Positions 37,912 through 45,533 of a stretch of 64,000 nucleotides of DNA are shown here, in pieces (position 1 is the first letter of the stretch; each line of letters starts with the position of its first letter). The DNA is from Sporosarcina sp. NCCP-2716 (GTDB taxonomy: Bacteria > Bacillota > Bacilli > Bacillales_A > Planococcaceae). Location of the stretch: the NCBI RefSeq assembly GCF_023707985.1, contig NZ_BRCF01000001.1:57877-121876 (forward strand). Direction: 5' to 3'. The notes under the pieces were generated by a model that saw only the letters and a program-made list of their open reading frames with translations, was not told the origin of the DNA and did no database searches. The position numbers and the translations under genes are program-made.

Positions 37912-38265
37912 ATGAATTTCCTATTTGAATACTGTCCTGTCCTGTTCGCCCTGATCGTCCTCCTGACGGTCGGCGGCTTTTTTGTGTACGGCTTTATCAA
38001 GCAGCCTTCCGAGGTCCAATTGCAAAAGGTCAAGTCATGGCTGCTCTTGGCCGTTACACAGGCTGAGGCGGAACTGGGAGGAGGCACCGGTTAGCTCAAG
38101 CTGCGCTATGTCTACAATCTGTTCATAGAGCGTTTTGGATGGTTTGCCAAGACTGTCAGGTTTGAGCTGTTTAGTGAGCTGGTGGACCAGGCGCTTGAAG
38201 AGATGCGGCACATGCTCGAGAACAATAAAGCGGCGTTGATGCTACTGGAAAGGAGTGAGGTCTGA
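37912..38265 (+). pseudogene. Phage holin family protein with internal amber stop
   Basis: One open frame of 118 codons interrupted only by TAG at 38092-38094. Before it: a membrane helix (about residues 8-29) and WLLLAVTQAEAELGGGTG. After it: LKLRYVYNLFIERFGWFAK and FSELVDQALEEMRHMLENN. The two halves join as a widespread phage lysis-region protein in which the stop position is normally Gln, so a CAG-to-TAG change is likely. The last base overlaps the endolysin start. Confidence 0.75.
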
Positions 38266-39116
38266 TGAGTGTCAAAACAGCGAACCGAGACATCAATGCC
38301 CTCCTGCCAGCCGCACAGAAAGCCTGCCGTCTGTTTTTACAAGAGTGCCACGCAGCAGGACTCAACGTATTTATCACCAAGACGTACCGGTCAGCGGAGC
38401 GTCAGAAGTGGTTGTATGCTCAGGGTCGAACCCGTGATCTAGACAAACCAAAAGTCACTTGGACGCTGAACTCTAATCACATGAGCCGACTGGCCTGGGA
38501 TGTTGCCGTTAACCCGCCTAAAAATCTGTACGACACGGCGACGCTTAACAAAGCAGGTGCAATCGCTCGACGTCTCGGCATCCAGTGGGGAGGGGACTGG
38601 ACTAAGACGCCGGACAAGCCGCATTTCCAAGTGCCGGTAAACTGGAAAGCACCGGCCGGGAGCGCATCCACGGCGGGCACGGGAGGCGCCTGGCACGTTG
38701 AATACGGTGATTCAGGTTCGAGAGTCCTGGTACTGCAAAAGGCACTGAATACGCTCGGCTACAAGGTAGCAGAGGATAGCCAATTCGGTCCGTCGCTGAA
38801 AGCGGCATACATTGCCTTTCAGAAAGCAAACAGCCTGACTCCGGATGGCCTGTATGGGCCGGCAGGTCAAAAGAAAATGGCCGAGGTACTGGCCTCACAA
38901 AAGACACTATCAAAAGAGGAGATGGACGAATTGGATCAACGACTTCCGTTAACCCAACAAAAAGACATGGCGAATCTACTCAGATGCGCTCGCCAGACCG
39001 GCGTGTTTGAGGTGGATCACTCTGATAAGGCGCCTACCATGACGCGCAGGCAGGCTTATGATCTCACGCTCAGCTATGTCGCACGGAAAGCAGTCGAAGA
39101 CGCGAAGAAGAAGTAA
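38265..39116 (+). CDS. Phage endolysin: M15 peptidase with PG-binding domain
   Basis: A 283-residue cell-wall hydrolase. The N-terminal M15/VanY-like domain (about residues 1-128) has the zinc motif SNHMSRLAWDVA (S-x-H-x6-D) and the C-terminal ligand in PDKPHFQVP. A peptidoglycan_binding_1 domain follows a Gly/Ala linker, about residues 148-205 (DSGSRVLVLQKALNTLGY and FGPSLKAAYIAFQKAN). A helical tail ends the protein. Likely an L-Ala-D-Glu endopeptidase that releases phage. It appears intact although its neighbours are broken. Confidence 0.92.
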   Translation: MSVKTANRDINALLPAAQKACRLFLQECHAAGLNVFITKTYRSAERQKWLYAQGRTRDLDKPKVTWTLNSNHMSRLAWDVAVNPPKNLYDTATLNKAGAIARRLGIQWGGDWTKTPDKPHFQVPVNWKAPAGSASTAGTGGAWHVEYGDSGSRVLVLQKALNTLGYKVAEDSQFGPSLKAAYIAFQKANSLTPDGLYGPAGQKKMAEVLASQKTLSKEEMDELDQRLPLTQQKDMANLLRCARQTGVFEVDHSDKAPTMTRRQAYDLTLSYVARKAVEDAKKK

Positions 39117-39120
39117 ACAG

Positions 39121-39160
39121 GTAAGCCCTCCTATCCATTGCGGACGGGAGGGCTTTTTTA
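39121..39160 (+). terminator. Endolysin terminator
   Basis: Arms AGCCCTCC and GGGAGGGCT, T6 run. Confidence 0.88.
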
Positions 39161-39270
39161 TTTGTCCTGACAACATGCTGGCAAGTGAGATGGCCATTTC
39201 AGATGCTATCGGTGTGCTCTTCGTGGCGATTTATAGCGGCCATATTGTCGGGAAGTCTTAATAACGCATA

Positions 39271-39308
39271 CCAAGCCCTATCCTTTATTGGACGGGGCTT
39301 TTTTATAT
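39271..39308 (+). terminator. Second terminator after the lysis module
   Basis: Arms AAGCCC-ATCC and GGAC-GGGGCTT, T6 run. Between the two terminators a 24-codon frame (39174-39260) lacks a ribosome site and is not called. Confidence 0.75.
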
Positions 39309-39505
39309 GGCCAATTTAACTCTATAAAAAAGCTTTAAATACTGCACCAATAAAATGGTAACTAACTAATTTTTCTATGCTATAATTGAATTTGGTGTTG
39401 TAAAATACTAGCTATTACCAATTTTGCTACTTAGCAATGGTTATCTTTTAAAAAATTTTTATGTTGAGAATTTAGTAGTCTGAGTATAGAAAAGAGGGGG
39501 AAGTT

Positions 39506-41890
39506 ATGACTAACAATATTCTTAGTCCAGTAAAAGAAAACTTTGCAACAAAATTTTATTTTGGCAGAGTGATAGATGAGTTTACTTTCACACAATTAAT
39601 AACTGAGTTTTGTGAAGAAGGATATGAAACGAATAAATCGCATTCCAATCCCTTGTCAGACCACTTTATATTAAAAATGATAAGCAATAGAGAGAAAAAA
39701 GCAATTGAAATTTCTCCTAATTCAATATCTTTTTTTCCGATACTTGAAGATGAAAATGAAATTGAGGATATTAGAAAGAAAATATTTAAACATGTGGCGA
39801 AAAGATATGAAGTCTACAATATTACTTCTAGAGAAAACCTTACATCTTCTATAACATCTCTTTTGAAAAATGATTTGAGATCATGTGCCAGCCTTTTATA
39901 CTATTCTTTTCATAAGTACACTAATACCTTGTTATATAATTATTATAATAAAGAATTAAAAATGACTGACAATGAAATAATTTTTGATGAAATTGAACAT
40001 TACACAAGTTCTATGTTTTATAAATTCACTGAAGAGATCAAGAAAAATGATGAGATAGATTTAGAAAAATCGAGCGAGTTATTAGAGAGGCTAACGCACC
40101 ATAGTTCTAAAAAGAATATTGATCCTTTTATGTTATTAAAATACACTTGGAAAATAGAAGAAAAGAGTAATTCATTTTTAACACCTAACATAATTTATTT
40201 ATCTAATTACTTATTCAAGGTTGATTATACAGCAAAAGATTCAGTGGATGCATACAAAAAAATATTCGAAGATTTATCAAGAGAAGATACAAGCCAAGAA
40301 ATTAATGTAAAAAAAGCAATCGCTTTTTCTTTTATTATGTCACTTGAAAAAGACAGTGAGAAAGAAATTTGGATGTTGTATGTAATCGCACTGCGATTAT
40401 ACTGGCTAAGACAAACTGCCGATTATGAGTTTGACTTTGATGTAAACACATCTGTAAAAGAGATGGCTAAAATGGTTCATTCTATAAAAAGCTTAATTGA
40501 GCTTAACCAAGAAGAAGTAGATACAATAGTCGACGATTTTATACCTCTTCAAAAATCTTCTCTAAATGATGAAATAGTTGAAGAAACGGAGAGTAAAGAG
40601 GGTGCAATTTCATGTCCTCTATATAGCGTGGATTACAAATTCCCAAAATATATTATAAAAGAGGAACGAGAAAAAAATGTCACTTTGTTTATGTCAGTAA
40701 TCCATTTAGATTCTGAGTTTGACAAAGACAAGATATTAGGAGCGTTGAACTTTACACCGCATATTACTAATAAAAGTGATTGTTTTATATATGAGGTTTC
40801 AAATAAGGATATTTCAGTATTCTTATATATTCATTTTAGCAGCGAAGGTCGATGGTTGTTTTGGTTTCAAAATGATGCTGTAAGTATTAATACTTATTCA
40901 GAAAAAGATTTAAAAAATGCTTGTGAAGATTTCTTTACATCTCTCTCCGAAAGCTATAAAGACTTTCATACAGTCAAACTGGACACAAATTTGGTTGGGA
41001 CAAATCCTATACACTTAAATGAAAAATCATCATTTATAGAGATCGATGGTTTAAATATGTTAGAATTTGAACTTGCTAAAAGGAAGTTACATTTTAAGAA
41101 ACAGCTAAATAGAATTTTGGAAAGTATGTTATTTATTGATGAAGAAGGTAAACTTTTTGGTGCTATAGAATTTGATTTTGATATTGAATTTGGACTAGAA
41201 TTAACTATACCGTTCAACAGAAAAATATCGAGTATTTTAGATAAACAATTACCTATGGTTTATGTTAAGTTTATTATAACAGACGACGATGATCTTACTA
41301 ACGATGAATTTGATTTTATTTTAAGTGGTCTTAATACAGAATCGAAAAGTATAAATCTTATAAACATATTTATGAGTTCGCATGAAATACAAAATTTCAT
41401 ATTTGAAGAAAAGTCATTAAAAGTGAAAAGTGCAATTGTGAATATTGTTAATAATATTAGTTATGGAGAAATTTCTGAAGGGTTAGGTAAGATAGAGGGT
41501 ATAAATAATGTACTGGAGAAGTGCATTGAATTGGATCCAACTAATTCAATCCCTAACGCGACTCTTGGTTATTGGTATTTCCGTAATCAAGGCGATCTTG
41601 AAAATGGCAAGAAATATTACGAGGAAGCTATAGAAAAGGATGAAAATTTCAATTCCGGAATGTATGTGTCTCAGCTTCAACAAAAATATTACTATGAATT
41701 AGCGAAGTATTATTGTGAAGTTGAGATAGATAAGCAGCAGGCTTTGTATTTTATTACTCAAGGTTTAGATAAAGACCTAAGGTTTCAAGAAGAGTATCAA
41801 GAATTGATAGTAAACAATGGCTTGGAGCTTGTTAGTGATAAGTCGATTGCCGCATCAGAGGAAGAGCCAACACTGGAGAAAGACATATAA
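39506..41890 (+). CDS. Large AT-rich cargo protein, unknown, TPR-like C-terminus
   Basis: A 794-residue soluble protein, far lower in GC than all surrounding genes. I recognise no family with confidence. The segment RSCASLLYYSFHKYTNTLLYN (about residues 113-133) looks HEPN-like, without a clear R-x4-H active site. The middle is acidic and mixed. The C-terminal 120 residues (ELDPTNSIPNATLGYWYFRN, then GKKYYEEAIEKDENF) look like tetratricopeptide repeats. GAGGGGG precedes the ATG, a TATAAT lies at 39381, and a perfect terminator follows, so it is a self-contained unit. Its place just after an endolysin is where prophages carry host-benefit or defence genes; that role is inference. Confidence 0.85.
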   Translation: MTNNILSPVKENFATKFYFGRVIDEFTFTQLITEFCEEGYETNKSHSNPLSDHFILKMISNREKKAIEISPNSISFFPILEDENEIEDIRKKIFKHVAKRYEVYNITSRENLTSSITSLLKNDLRSCASLLYYSFHKYTNTLLYNYYNKELKMTDNEIIFDEIEHYTSSMFYKFTEEIKKNDEIDLEKSSELLERLTHHSSKKNIDPFMLLKYTWKIEEKSNSFLTPNIIYLSNYLFKVDYTAKDSVDAYKKIFEDLSREDTSQEINVKKAIAFSFIMSLEKDSEKEIWMLYVIALRLYWLRQTADYEFDFDVNTSVKEMAKMVHSIKSLIELNQEEVDTIVDDFIPLQKSSLNDEIVEETESKEGAISCPLYSVDYKFPKYIIKEEREKNVTLFMSVIHLDSEFDKDKILGALNFTPHITNKSDCFIYEVSNKDISVFLYIHFSSEGRWLFWFQNDAVSINTYSEKDLKNACEDFFTSLSESYKDFHTVKLDTNLVGTNPIHLNEKSSFIEIDGLNMLEFELAKRKLHFKKQLNRILESMLFIDEEGKLFGAIEFDFDIEFGLELTIPFNRKISSILDKQLPMVYVKFIITDDDDLTNDEFDFILSGLNTESKSINLINIFMSSHEIQNFIFEEKSLKVKSAIVNIVNNISYGEISEGLGKIEGINNVLEKCIELDPTNSIPNATLGYWYFRNQGDLENGKKYYEEAIEKDENFNSGMYVSQLQQKYYYELAKYYCEVEIDKQQALYFITQGLDKDLRFQEEYQELIVNNGLELVSDKSIAASEEEPTLEKDI

Positions 41891-41906
41891 TTTTTAGGGA
41901 AAATAA

Positions 41907-41946
41907 TAAAAACAAAGTAAGATCAAAAGATCTTACTTTGTTTTTA
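41907..41946 (+). terminator. Terminator of the cargo gene
   Basis: Arms AAACAAAGTAAGATC and GATCTTACTTTGTTT around AAAA, a perfect 15-base stem with flanking A and T runs. Confidence 0.92.
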
Positions 41947-42242
41947 TAACTATAGTATTTGTGTTTTTTGTTTTTTTTTCGTGGGATAAATCTATTTTAA
42001 AACTAATTATATCGGAAATTTTTATAGAAGGTTTATGAGTATTCACTTCACTTCTCCCCCTTTTGTTAAAATGTATGCACATAAGCGATACCTACAATAT
42101 ATCAAATCCAGATTAGTTTGTAAAATCAAATATACCATATCATACTCTTAGATATAAAAGGAAGTTAGAAAAACTATAACATATATACGTGTTTTTTGCA
42201 CATATACATATCTTTCTATACTTTACCAAGGGAGATGATCAC
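41947..42242. other. AT-rich gap before yolD, no gene seen
   Basis: About 295 bases of strongly AT-rich sequence without a supported ORF. It should contain the promoter of the yolD remnant, but several AT-rich boxes fit equally poorly. Confidence 0.5.
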
Positions 42243-42572
42243 GTGATAAGAGGCCGCGACAGAAACAAATGGACGGCCATTATGCTGCCAGAGCATATTG
42301 CCAAGTTGAGAGAATGGCAGGCTGAGGACGATAAGTTACCGCAACCGGTACTGTCCGAGTTTGACCTTGAAGAGATCCAGACACTTTTCGAATCGGCGCG
42401 CATGAAGCGCTGCATGACATAGGTCAGCATCCGGCAAGATGATCGCATCACTAGCTACATAAGCACCATCGAAGAAATCGACATACATAACCGGCTGGTC
42501 GTCCTGGAGGATCCGTTTTCCGCCGAGCGGATCCCAGCCGATCTGATCATTGTGGTCCAGCATCTGGATTGA
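42243..42572 (+). pseudogene. YolD-like protein with internal amber stop
   Basis: The start GTG at 42243 has AAGGGAGA seven bases upstream. The first 59 residues match the YolD-like family (RGRDRNKWTAIMLPEH near the start), which accompanies Y-family polymerase genes on phages and plasmids. TAG at 42420-42422 stops it, but the same frame then runs 49 more codons (VSIRQDDRITSYIS to IVVQHLD) that complete the family's usual C-terminal strand region and length of about 110. No polymerase gene is adjacent. Confidence 0.75.
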
Positions 42573-42656
42573 AAAAACGACTTATCCAATTACGGATAGG
42601 GCGTTTTCTATGCGTGCAGTATTCAGCTTCGCCAATCATCCTCCTCCCTTTATAAA

Positions 42657-42738
42657 GTGACCGACGAGTGACCAACTAGTGACCAATATCGAAAGAAGTC
42701 GGTCAAGAGTGACTGTCATAGTTAATATAGTGACCGAC
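42657..42738. repeat. GTGACC iteron cluster beside the second att copy
   Basis: GTGACC occurs at 42657, 42668 and 42679, exactly 11 bases apart, each followed by a purine and A. A fourth copy (GTGACCGAC) is at 42730, an inverted copy (GTCGGTCA) at 42698, and a partial one (GTGACTG) at 42709. About one helical turn separates the first three, as expected for protein-binding iterons such as integrase arm or excisionase sites. It lies 60 bases from the att segment. Confidence 0.7.
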
Positions 42739-42797
42739 AAACAGCGTCATTGTAAGGTTTGGACACCTGTTGATTTTATGTGAAAGTCCGCTTTCAC

Positions 42798-42931
42798 ACC
42801 TTGACAGGGTAGAGATCGCTGGTTCGAGCCCAGTCGGAATCATTGGGTGCCAAACCCTCGGAAATATTGTCGGAACACGATACTTCTCCAAGACAGACCT
42901 ATTAGGCCGGATGCCTAGGGTCTGTTTTTTT
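42798..42931 (+). repeat. att segment copy 2 (tRNA-Val 3' part and terminator)
   Basis: From ACCTTGACAGGG the segment matches the tRNA anticodon loop to its 3' end (42842), with one change (AGAGATC for AGAGGTC). TTGGGTGCCAAACCCTCG, a variable hairpin and the CAGACC/GGTCTG terminator (42895-42931) follow. Similarity to copy 1 continues past the terminator (ATGGGGTGAAAATGGGGCGGA). It is not a functional tRNA since the 5' half is absent. Confidence 0.9.
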
Positions 42932-42936
42932 GTGTT

Positions 42937-43436
42937 CTATGGGGTGAAAATGGGGCGGAATTAAAACGAACGATCGTAAGCCGTGATACTGCGTAGAAAA
43001 AGCTGGTTCAGGAAAACGTAAAAATCAGGACAGCTTTAAAAGTTAAACAACAACTAAAAACACCTTACGTTGAGAAGTAGGCAATGAAACTAATTACGCT
43101 AACATAGAGGTGTTTTTTCTATATGAACCAGGTTTAGGTATCCCTATGAAGTGAATTTAAAGAAGATTGAGAAGTGGACAGCAGAAAACAGACGGCACGG
43201 CAGGCTCTGTATAACTGAGGACGCGACCGAGAGTGTAAGGGGAGGATACGAAGATTTGCAGCGTGAGCCCGCAGATCTATGTTTCATTAGAAAGATTCAG
43301 ACAAAGATGCTTTATAGCATCGACCAAGGACTACAAGTTTGATGCCGTACACTCTTTGGCCACCCACCTTCTGCCGGGTAGATGGTTTTCTTTAACCAAG
43401 CATTCATTTATACTGAAGGAAAAGGGGAAATACAAC
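42937..43436. other. Island B upstream region, no clear gene
   Basis: About 500 bases. It holds a long-loop hairpin AAACACCT / AGGTGTTTTTT (43057-43119). Further on, an ORF of 63 codons (43151-43342) lacks a ribosome site and family. The sequence may be the damaged 5' part of something or a leader of the HIRAN gene. Confidence 0.45.
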
Positions 43437-44156
43437 ATGTATGACAAATTCTTGCGAGTTGCAGGCGTTACTATGAAAAATGAAAGTGGAGAAGATATAC
43501 AAACACTCTTGCAAAAAATTGCCGCCGGGTATAAGCGGGCAGATCAGTTGGAATCTTGGAATGGATACTCTAGAAAAGATATGCTTGAAGACGGATTGAG
43601 TGAGACAGAATATGAGGGACAGGAAATCCTTGGTATGGTTGAATTCGTAGAAGAACCAGAAAATCCATACGATCCGAACGCGATCAAAGTGTACCTCTCT
43701 GATGTAGATGGAAAGAAACATCACGTCGGCTATGTGAAGAAGGATTATACTAAGCAGGCACAATCTTTGATAGGTGATGAAAGCGTCTCTCGAGTTACAG
43801 TCGAGTTCACTGGCGGGAAGTCCCGAGCGATTGGGTACGATCCAATTGAAGACAAAGACGTGCTCGAAGATGAGGAAATGACGCGCGGACTAGCCGTGCA
43901 CTTCCATTATAACAATCAGGACTCTTTCACTCCAGAGATAGATGAACCGAAGATACAACCAGCTGATGACGCATACGGCAAATTGAATGATAAACAGAAA
44001 GCCGCACACGATAAATGGATTGCACGCTCGAAAAAGATGGAGGAAACCGGAAAGGGGATGCAGCAAGTCGGAGGGAAAATGGCAGGTTGTGGATGCCTGA
44101 TGACAATCTTCATCACGATTCCCATCATCCTAATCATCATCTTTTTATTCCTGTAA
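43437..44156 (+). CDS. HIRAN-domain protein with C-terminal membrane helix
   Basis: A 239-residue protein. Residues 3-120 form a HIRAN domain: FLRVAGVTMKN at the start, EPENPYDPNAIKVYL near 75-90, and HHVGYVKKDY after it. These are the hallmarks of this nucleic-acid-end binding fold. A helical linker (KQKAAHDKWIARSKKM) leads to a Gly/Cys motif (GGKMAGCGC) and one hydrophobic helix (LMTIFITIPIILIIIFLFL) at the very end. AAGGAAAAGGGG lies 10 bases before the ATG. HIRAN alone with a membrane anchor is unusual; role unknown. Confidence 0.85.
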   Translation: MYDKFLRVAGVTMKNESGEDIQTLLQKIAAGYKRADQLESWNGYSRKDMLEDGLSETEYEGQEILGMVEFVEEPENPYDPNAIKVYLSDVDGKKHHVGYVKKDYTKQAQSLIGDESVSRVTVEFTGGKSRAIGYDPIEDKDVLEDEEMTRGLAVHFHYNNQDSFTPEIDEPKIQPADDAYGKLNDKQKAAHDKWIARSKKMEETGKGMQQVGGKMAGCGCLMTIFITIPIILIIIFLFL

Positions 44157-44212
44157 GAGAGTGAAAGCATGGATACCGTTTATGGAGATTACTGCAAATA
44201 TAACTTCCTCAT

Positions 44213-44359
44213 TTGGACAGGAATAAGTTCGACAATACCTATTTTTCGTTTAGGGAAAAATTATTCGATCCTAACAATTTGACGAAAGAGTGGGACGATG
44301 AATGTTATTGGGATAGCACGGTATCGACCGGTATTGTAAGTTCCATCACTGGAGAGTGA
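44213..44359 (+). pseudogene. Coding remnant, unknown
   Basis: A 48-codon frame from a TTG with no ribosome site. It reads like a protein C-terminus (NKFDNTYFSFREKLFDP, then EWDDECYWDSTVSTG). Upstream in frame is a stop. Likely a truncated gene 3' end left in the island. Confidence 0.35.
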
Positions 44360-44461
44360 GCCGACCTAATAACTATCGAAAACCTAGTTAAAAACGTAGC
44401 GGGAGCGGCACCGCGCTAGTTCTATGTATTAGTCCTCATTCCCATAAAACCACGACAGAAC

Positions 44462-44577
44462 TCGCTGGTTCGAGCCCAGTCGGAGTCATTGGGTGCCAAA
44501 CCCTCGGAAGTATTGTCGGAACACGATACTTCACCAAGACAGACCTATTAGGCCGGATGCCTAGGGTCTGTTTTTTT
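44462..44577 (+). repeat. att segment copy 3
   Basis: Begins TCGCTGGTTCGAGCCCAGTC (tRNA T-arm), has GGAGTCA for GGAATCA at the tRNA 3' end (44488), then TTGGGTGCCAAACCCTCGG, the variable hairpin and the terminator (44540-44577). Shorter on the left than copy 2. It marks the right edge of the accessory region; core-like sequence follows. Confidence 0.88.
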
Positions 44578-44759
44578 GTGTTCTCGGAACCTAGACGGTT
44601 GGTCATCCTCTTCATCTCCCCTCAAGAAACTGCAGAAGATCATCATAAGTATTTCCCTCCAATATTAAAAGAATCTTCACTTTTGTCCGAAGGGATTCTT
44701 CATTTTCCACCAGTAGACTAAAGGTAGTCAGACAGAGCATAACAACTGGAGGAATTTGC

Positions 44760-45533
44760 ATGAAACCTATCTTACACGCAAAAAATATCTCGAAGACATA
44801 CGGCAAGAAAGGGACTGCCGCCTATACGGCAGTTCGCGACTTATCTTTTTCGATGAACGAAGGGGAGTTCATCGGCATCATGGGGCCCTCGGGATCCGGG
44901 AAAACGACGTTGTTGAATATGGTCGCAACGCTGGATCCGGTGACGGAAGGGGATATTACGATTGACGGGGTTTCCGTTTCGGCGATGACCGAAGACCAGC
45001 TATCGGATTTCCGTGCTGAGCGCCTTGGATTCATCTTCCAGGATTTTAACCTGTTGGAAAGCATGACGGTGTTTGAGAATATTGCGCTGCCTCTGTCGCT
45101 CCGGAATGCAGAAGTAGAGGAAATCCAGGATCGTGTTCTTCAGGTCTCCGGCATTATAGGAATCGGGGAACTGTTGGAGAACTACCCTGCTGAATTATCG
45201 GGCGGACAAAAGCAGCGGGCCGCCATCGCCCGGGCCCTTATCCATGAACCGGCACTGCTGTTGGCGGACGAACCGACCGGTGCACTCGATTCCCGGAACG
45301 CCGAGACGTTGCTCGACACCTTGGCTGAGCTGAACGCTGTCCGGAACGTTTCCATCCTGATGGTGACCCATGATCCGCGCAGCGCCAGCTATTGCAGCCG
45401 CGTGCTGTTCATAAAAGACGGTAAACTGGATCGTGAACTCGTCCCGTCCGGCACACGGGAAGCATTCCATCAGGAGATCCTCACGGTACTCGGCGACTTG
45501 GATCGCCGGTCAGGGGCGGGTGGCCGCGCATGA
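44760..45533 (+). CDS. Bce-type ABC transporter ATPase
   Basis: A 257-residue ATPase of the MacB/BceA group. Walker A GPSGSGKTT (about residue 42), Q-loop FIFQDFNLL, signature LSGGQKQRAAIARAL (about residue 144), Walker B LLLADEPTGALD and the H-loop MVTHDPR are all intact. It overlaps the permease by four bases. This pairing is typical of peptide-antibiotic detoxification and sensing modules such as BceAB. No two-component system adjoins it. Confidence 0.92.
   Translation: MKPILHAKNISKTYGKKGTAAYTAVRDLSFSMNEGEFIGIMGPSGSGKTTLLNMVATLDPVTEGDITIDGVSVSAMTEDQLSDFRAERLGFIFQDFNLLESMTVFENIALPLSLRNAEVEEIQDRVLQVSGIIGIGELLENYPAELSGGQKQRAAIARALIHEPALLLADEPTGALDSRNAETLLDTLAELNAVRNVSILMVTHDPRSASYCSRVLFIKDGKLDRELVPSGTREAFHQEILTVLGDLDRRSGAGGRA

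Larger units (their letters stand above)
34837..42842. mobile_element. Integrated element A: decayed prophage remnant
   Basis: About 8.0 kb bounded by the tRNA-Val 3' end (34836) and its second copy (ending 42842). It carries phage tail-end and lysis genes, an AT-rich cargo gene and a broken yolD. No integrase, terminase, capsid or portal gene is visible. Several genes are interrupted. Base composition departs from the flanks, most strongly at 39.3-42.2 kb. I infer a degraded prophage or phage-derived island. Confidence 0.85.
42843..44488. mobile_element. Integrated element B: mini-island with HIRAN gene
   Basis: About 1.65 kb between att copies 2 and 3. It holds one convincing gene (HIRAN-domain membrane protein) and coding debris. 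No integrase is present. Tandem placement suggests a second integration at the same tRNA, or a single larger element split by a later att duplication. Confidence 0.7.

Noticed and set aside
39058..39261. A 67-codon plus-strand ORF after the endolysin
   Set aside because: It overlaps the endolysin end and a terminator hairpin, and has no ribosome site.
42798..42842. A second tRNA-Val gene
   Set aside because: Only the 3' half is present; no acceptor 5' strand or D-arm, so it is an att remnant.
42703..42891. Minus-strand 62-codon ORF with PTGLEPAISTLSR
   Set aside because: This is the well-known spurious translation across a tRNA 3' region (att copy 2).
44612..44806. Minus-strand 64-codon ORF before the ABC transporter
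   Set aside because: It runs into the ATPase gene start region and lacks a ribosome site; only its end looks protein-like.
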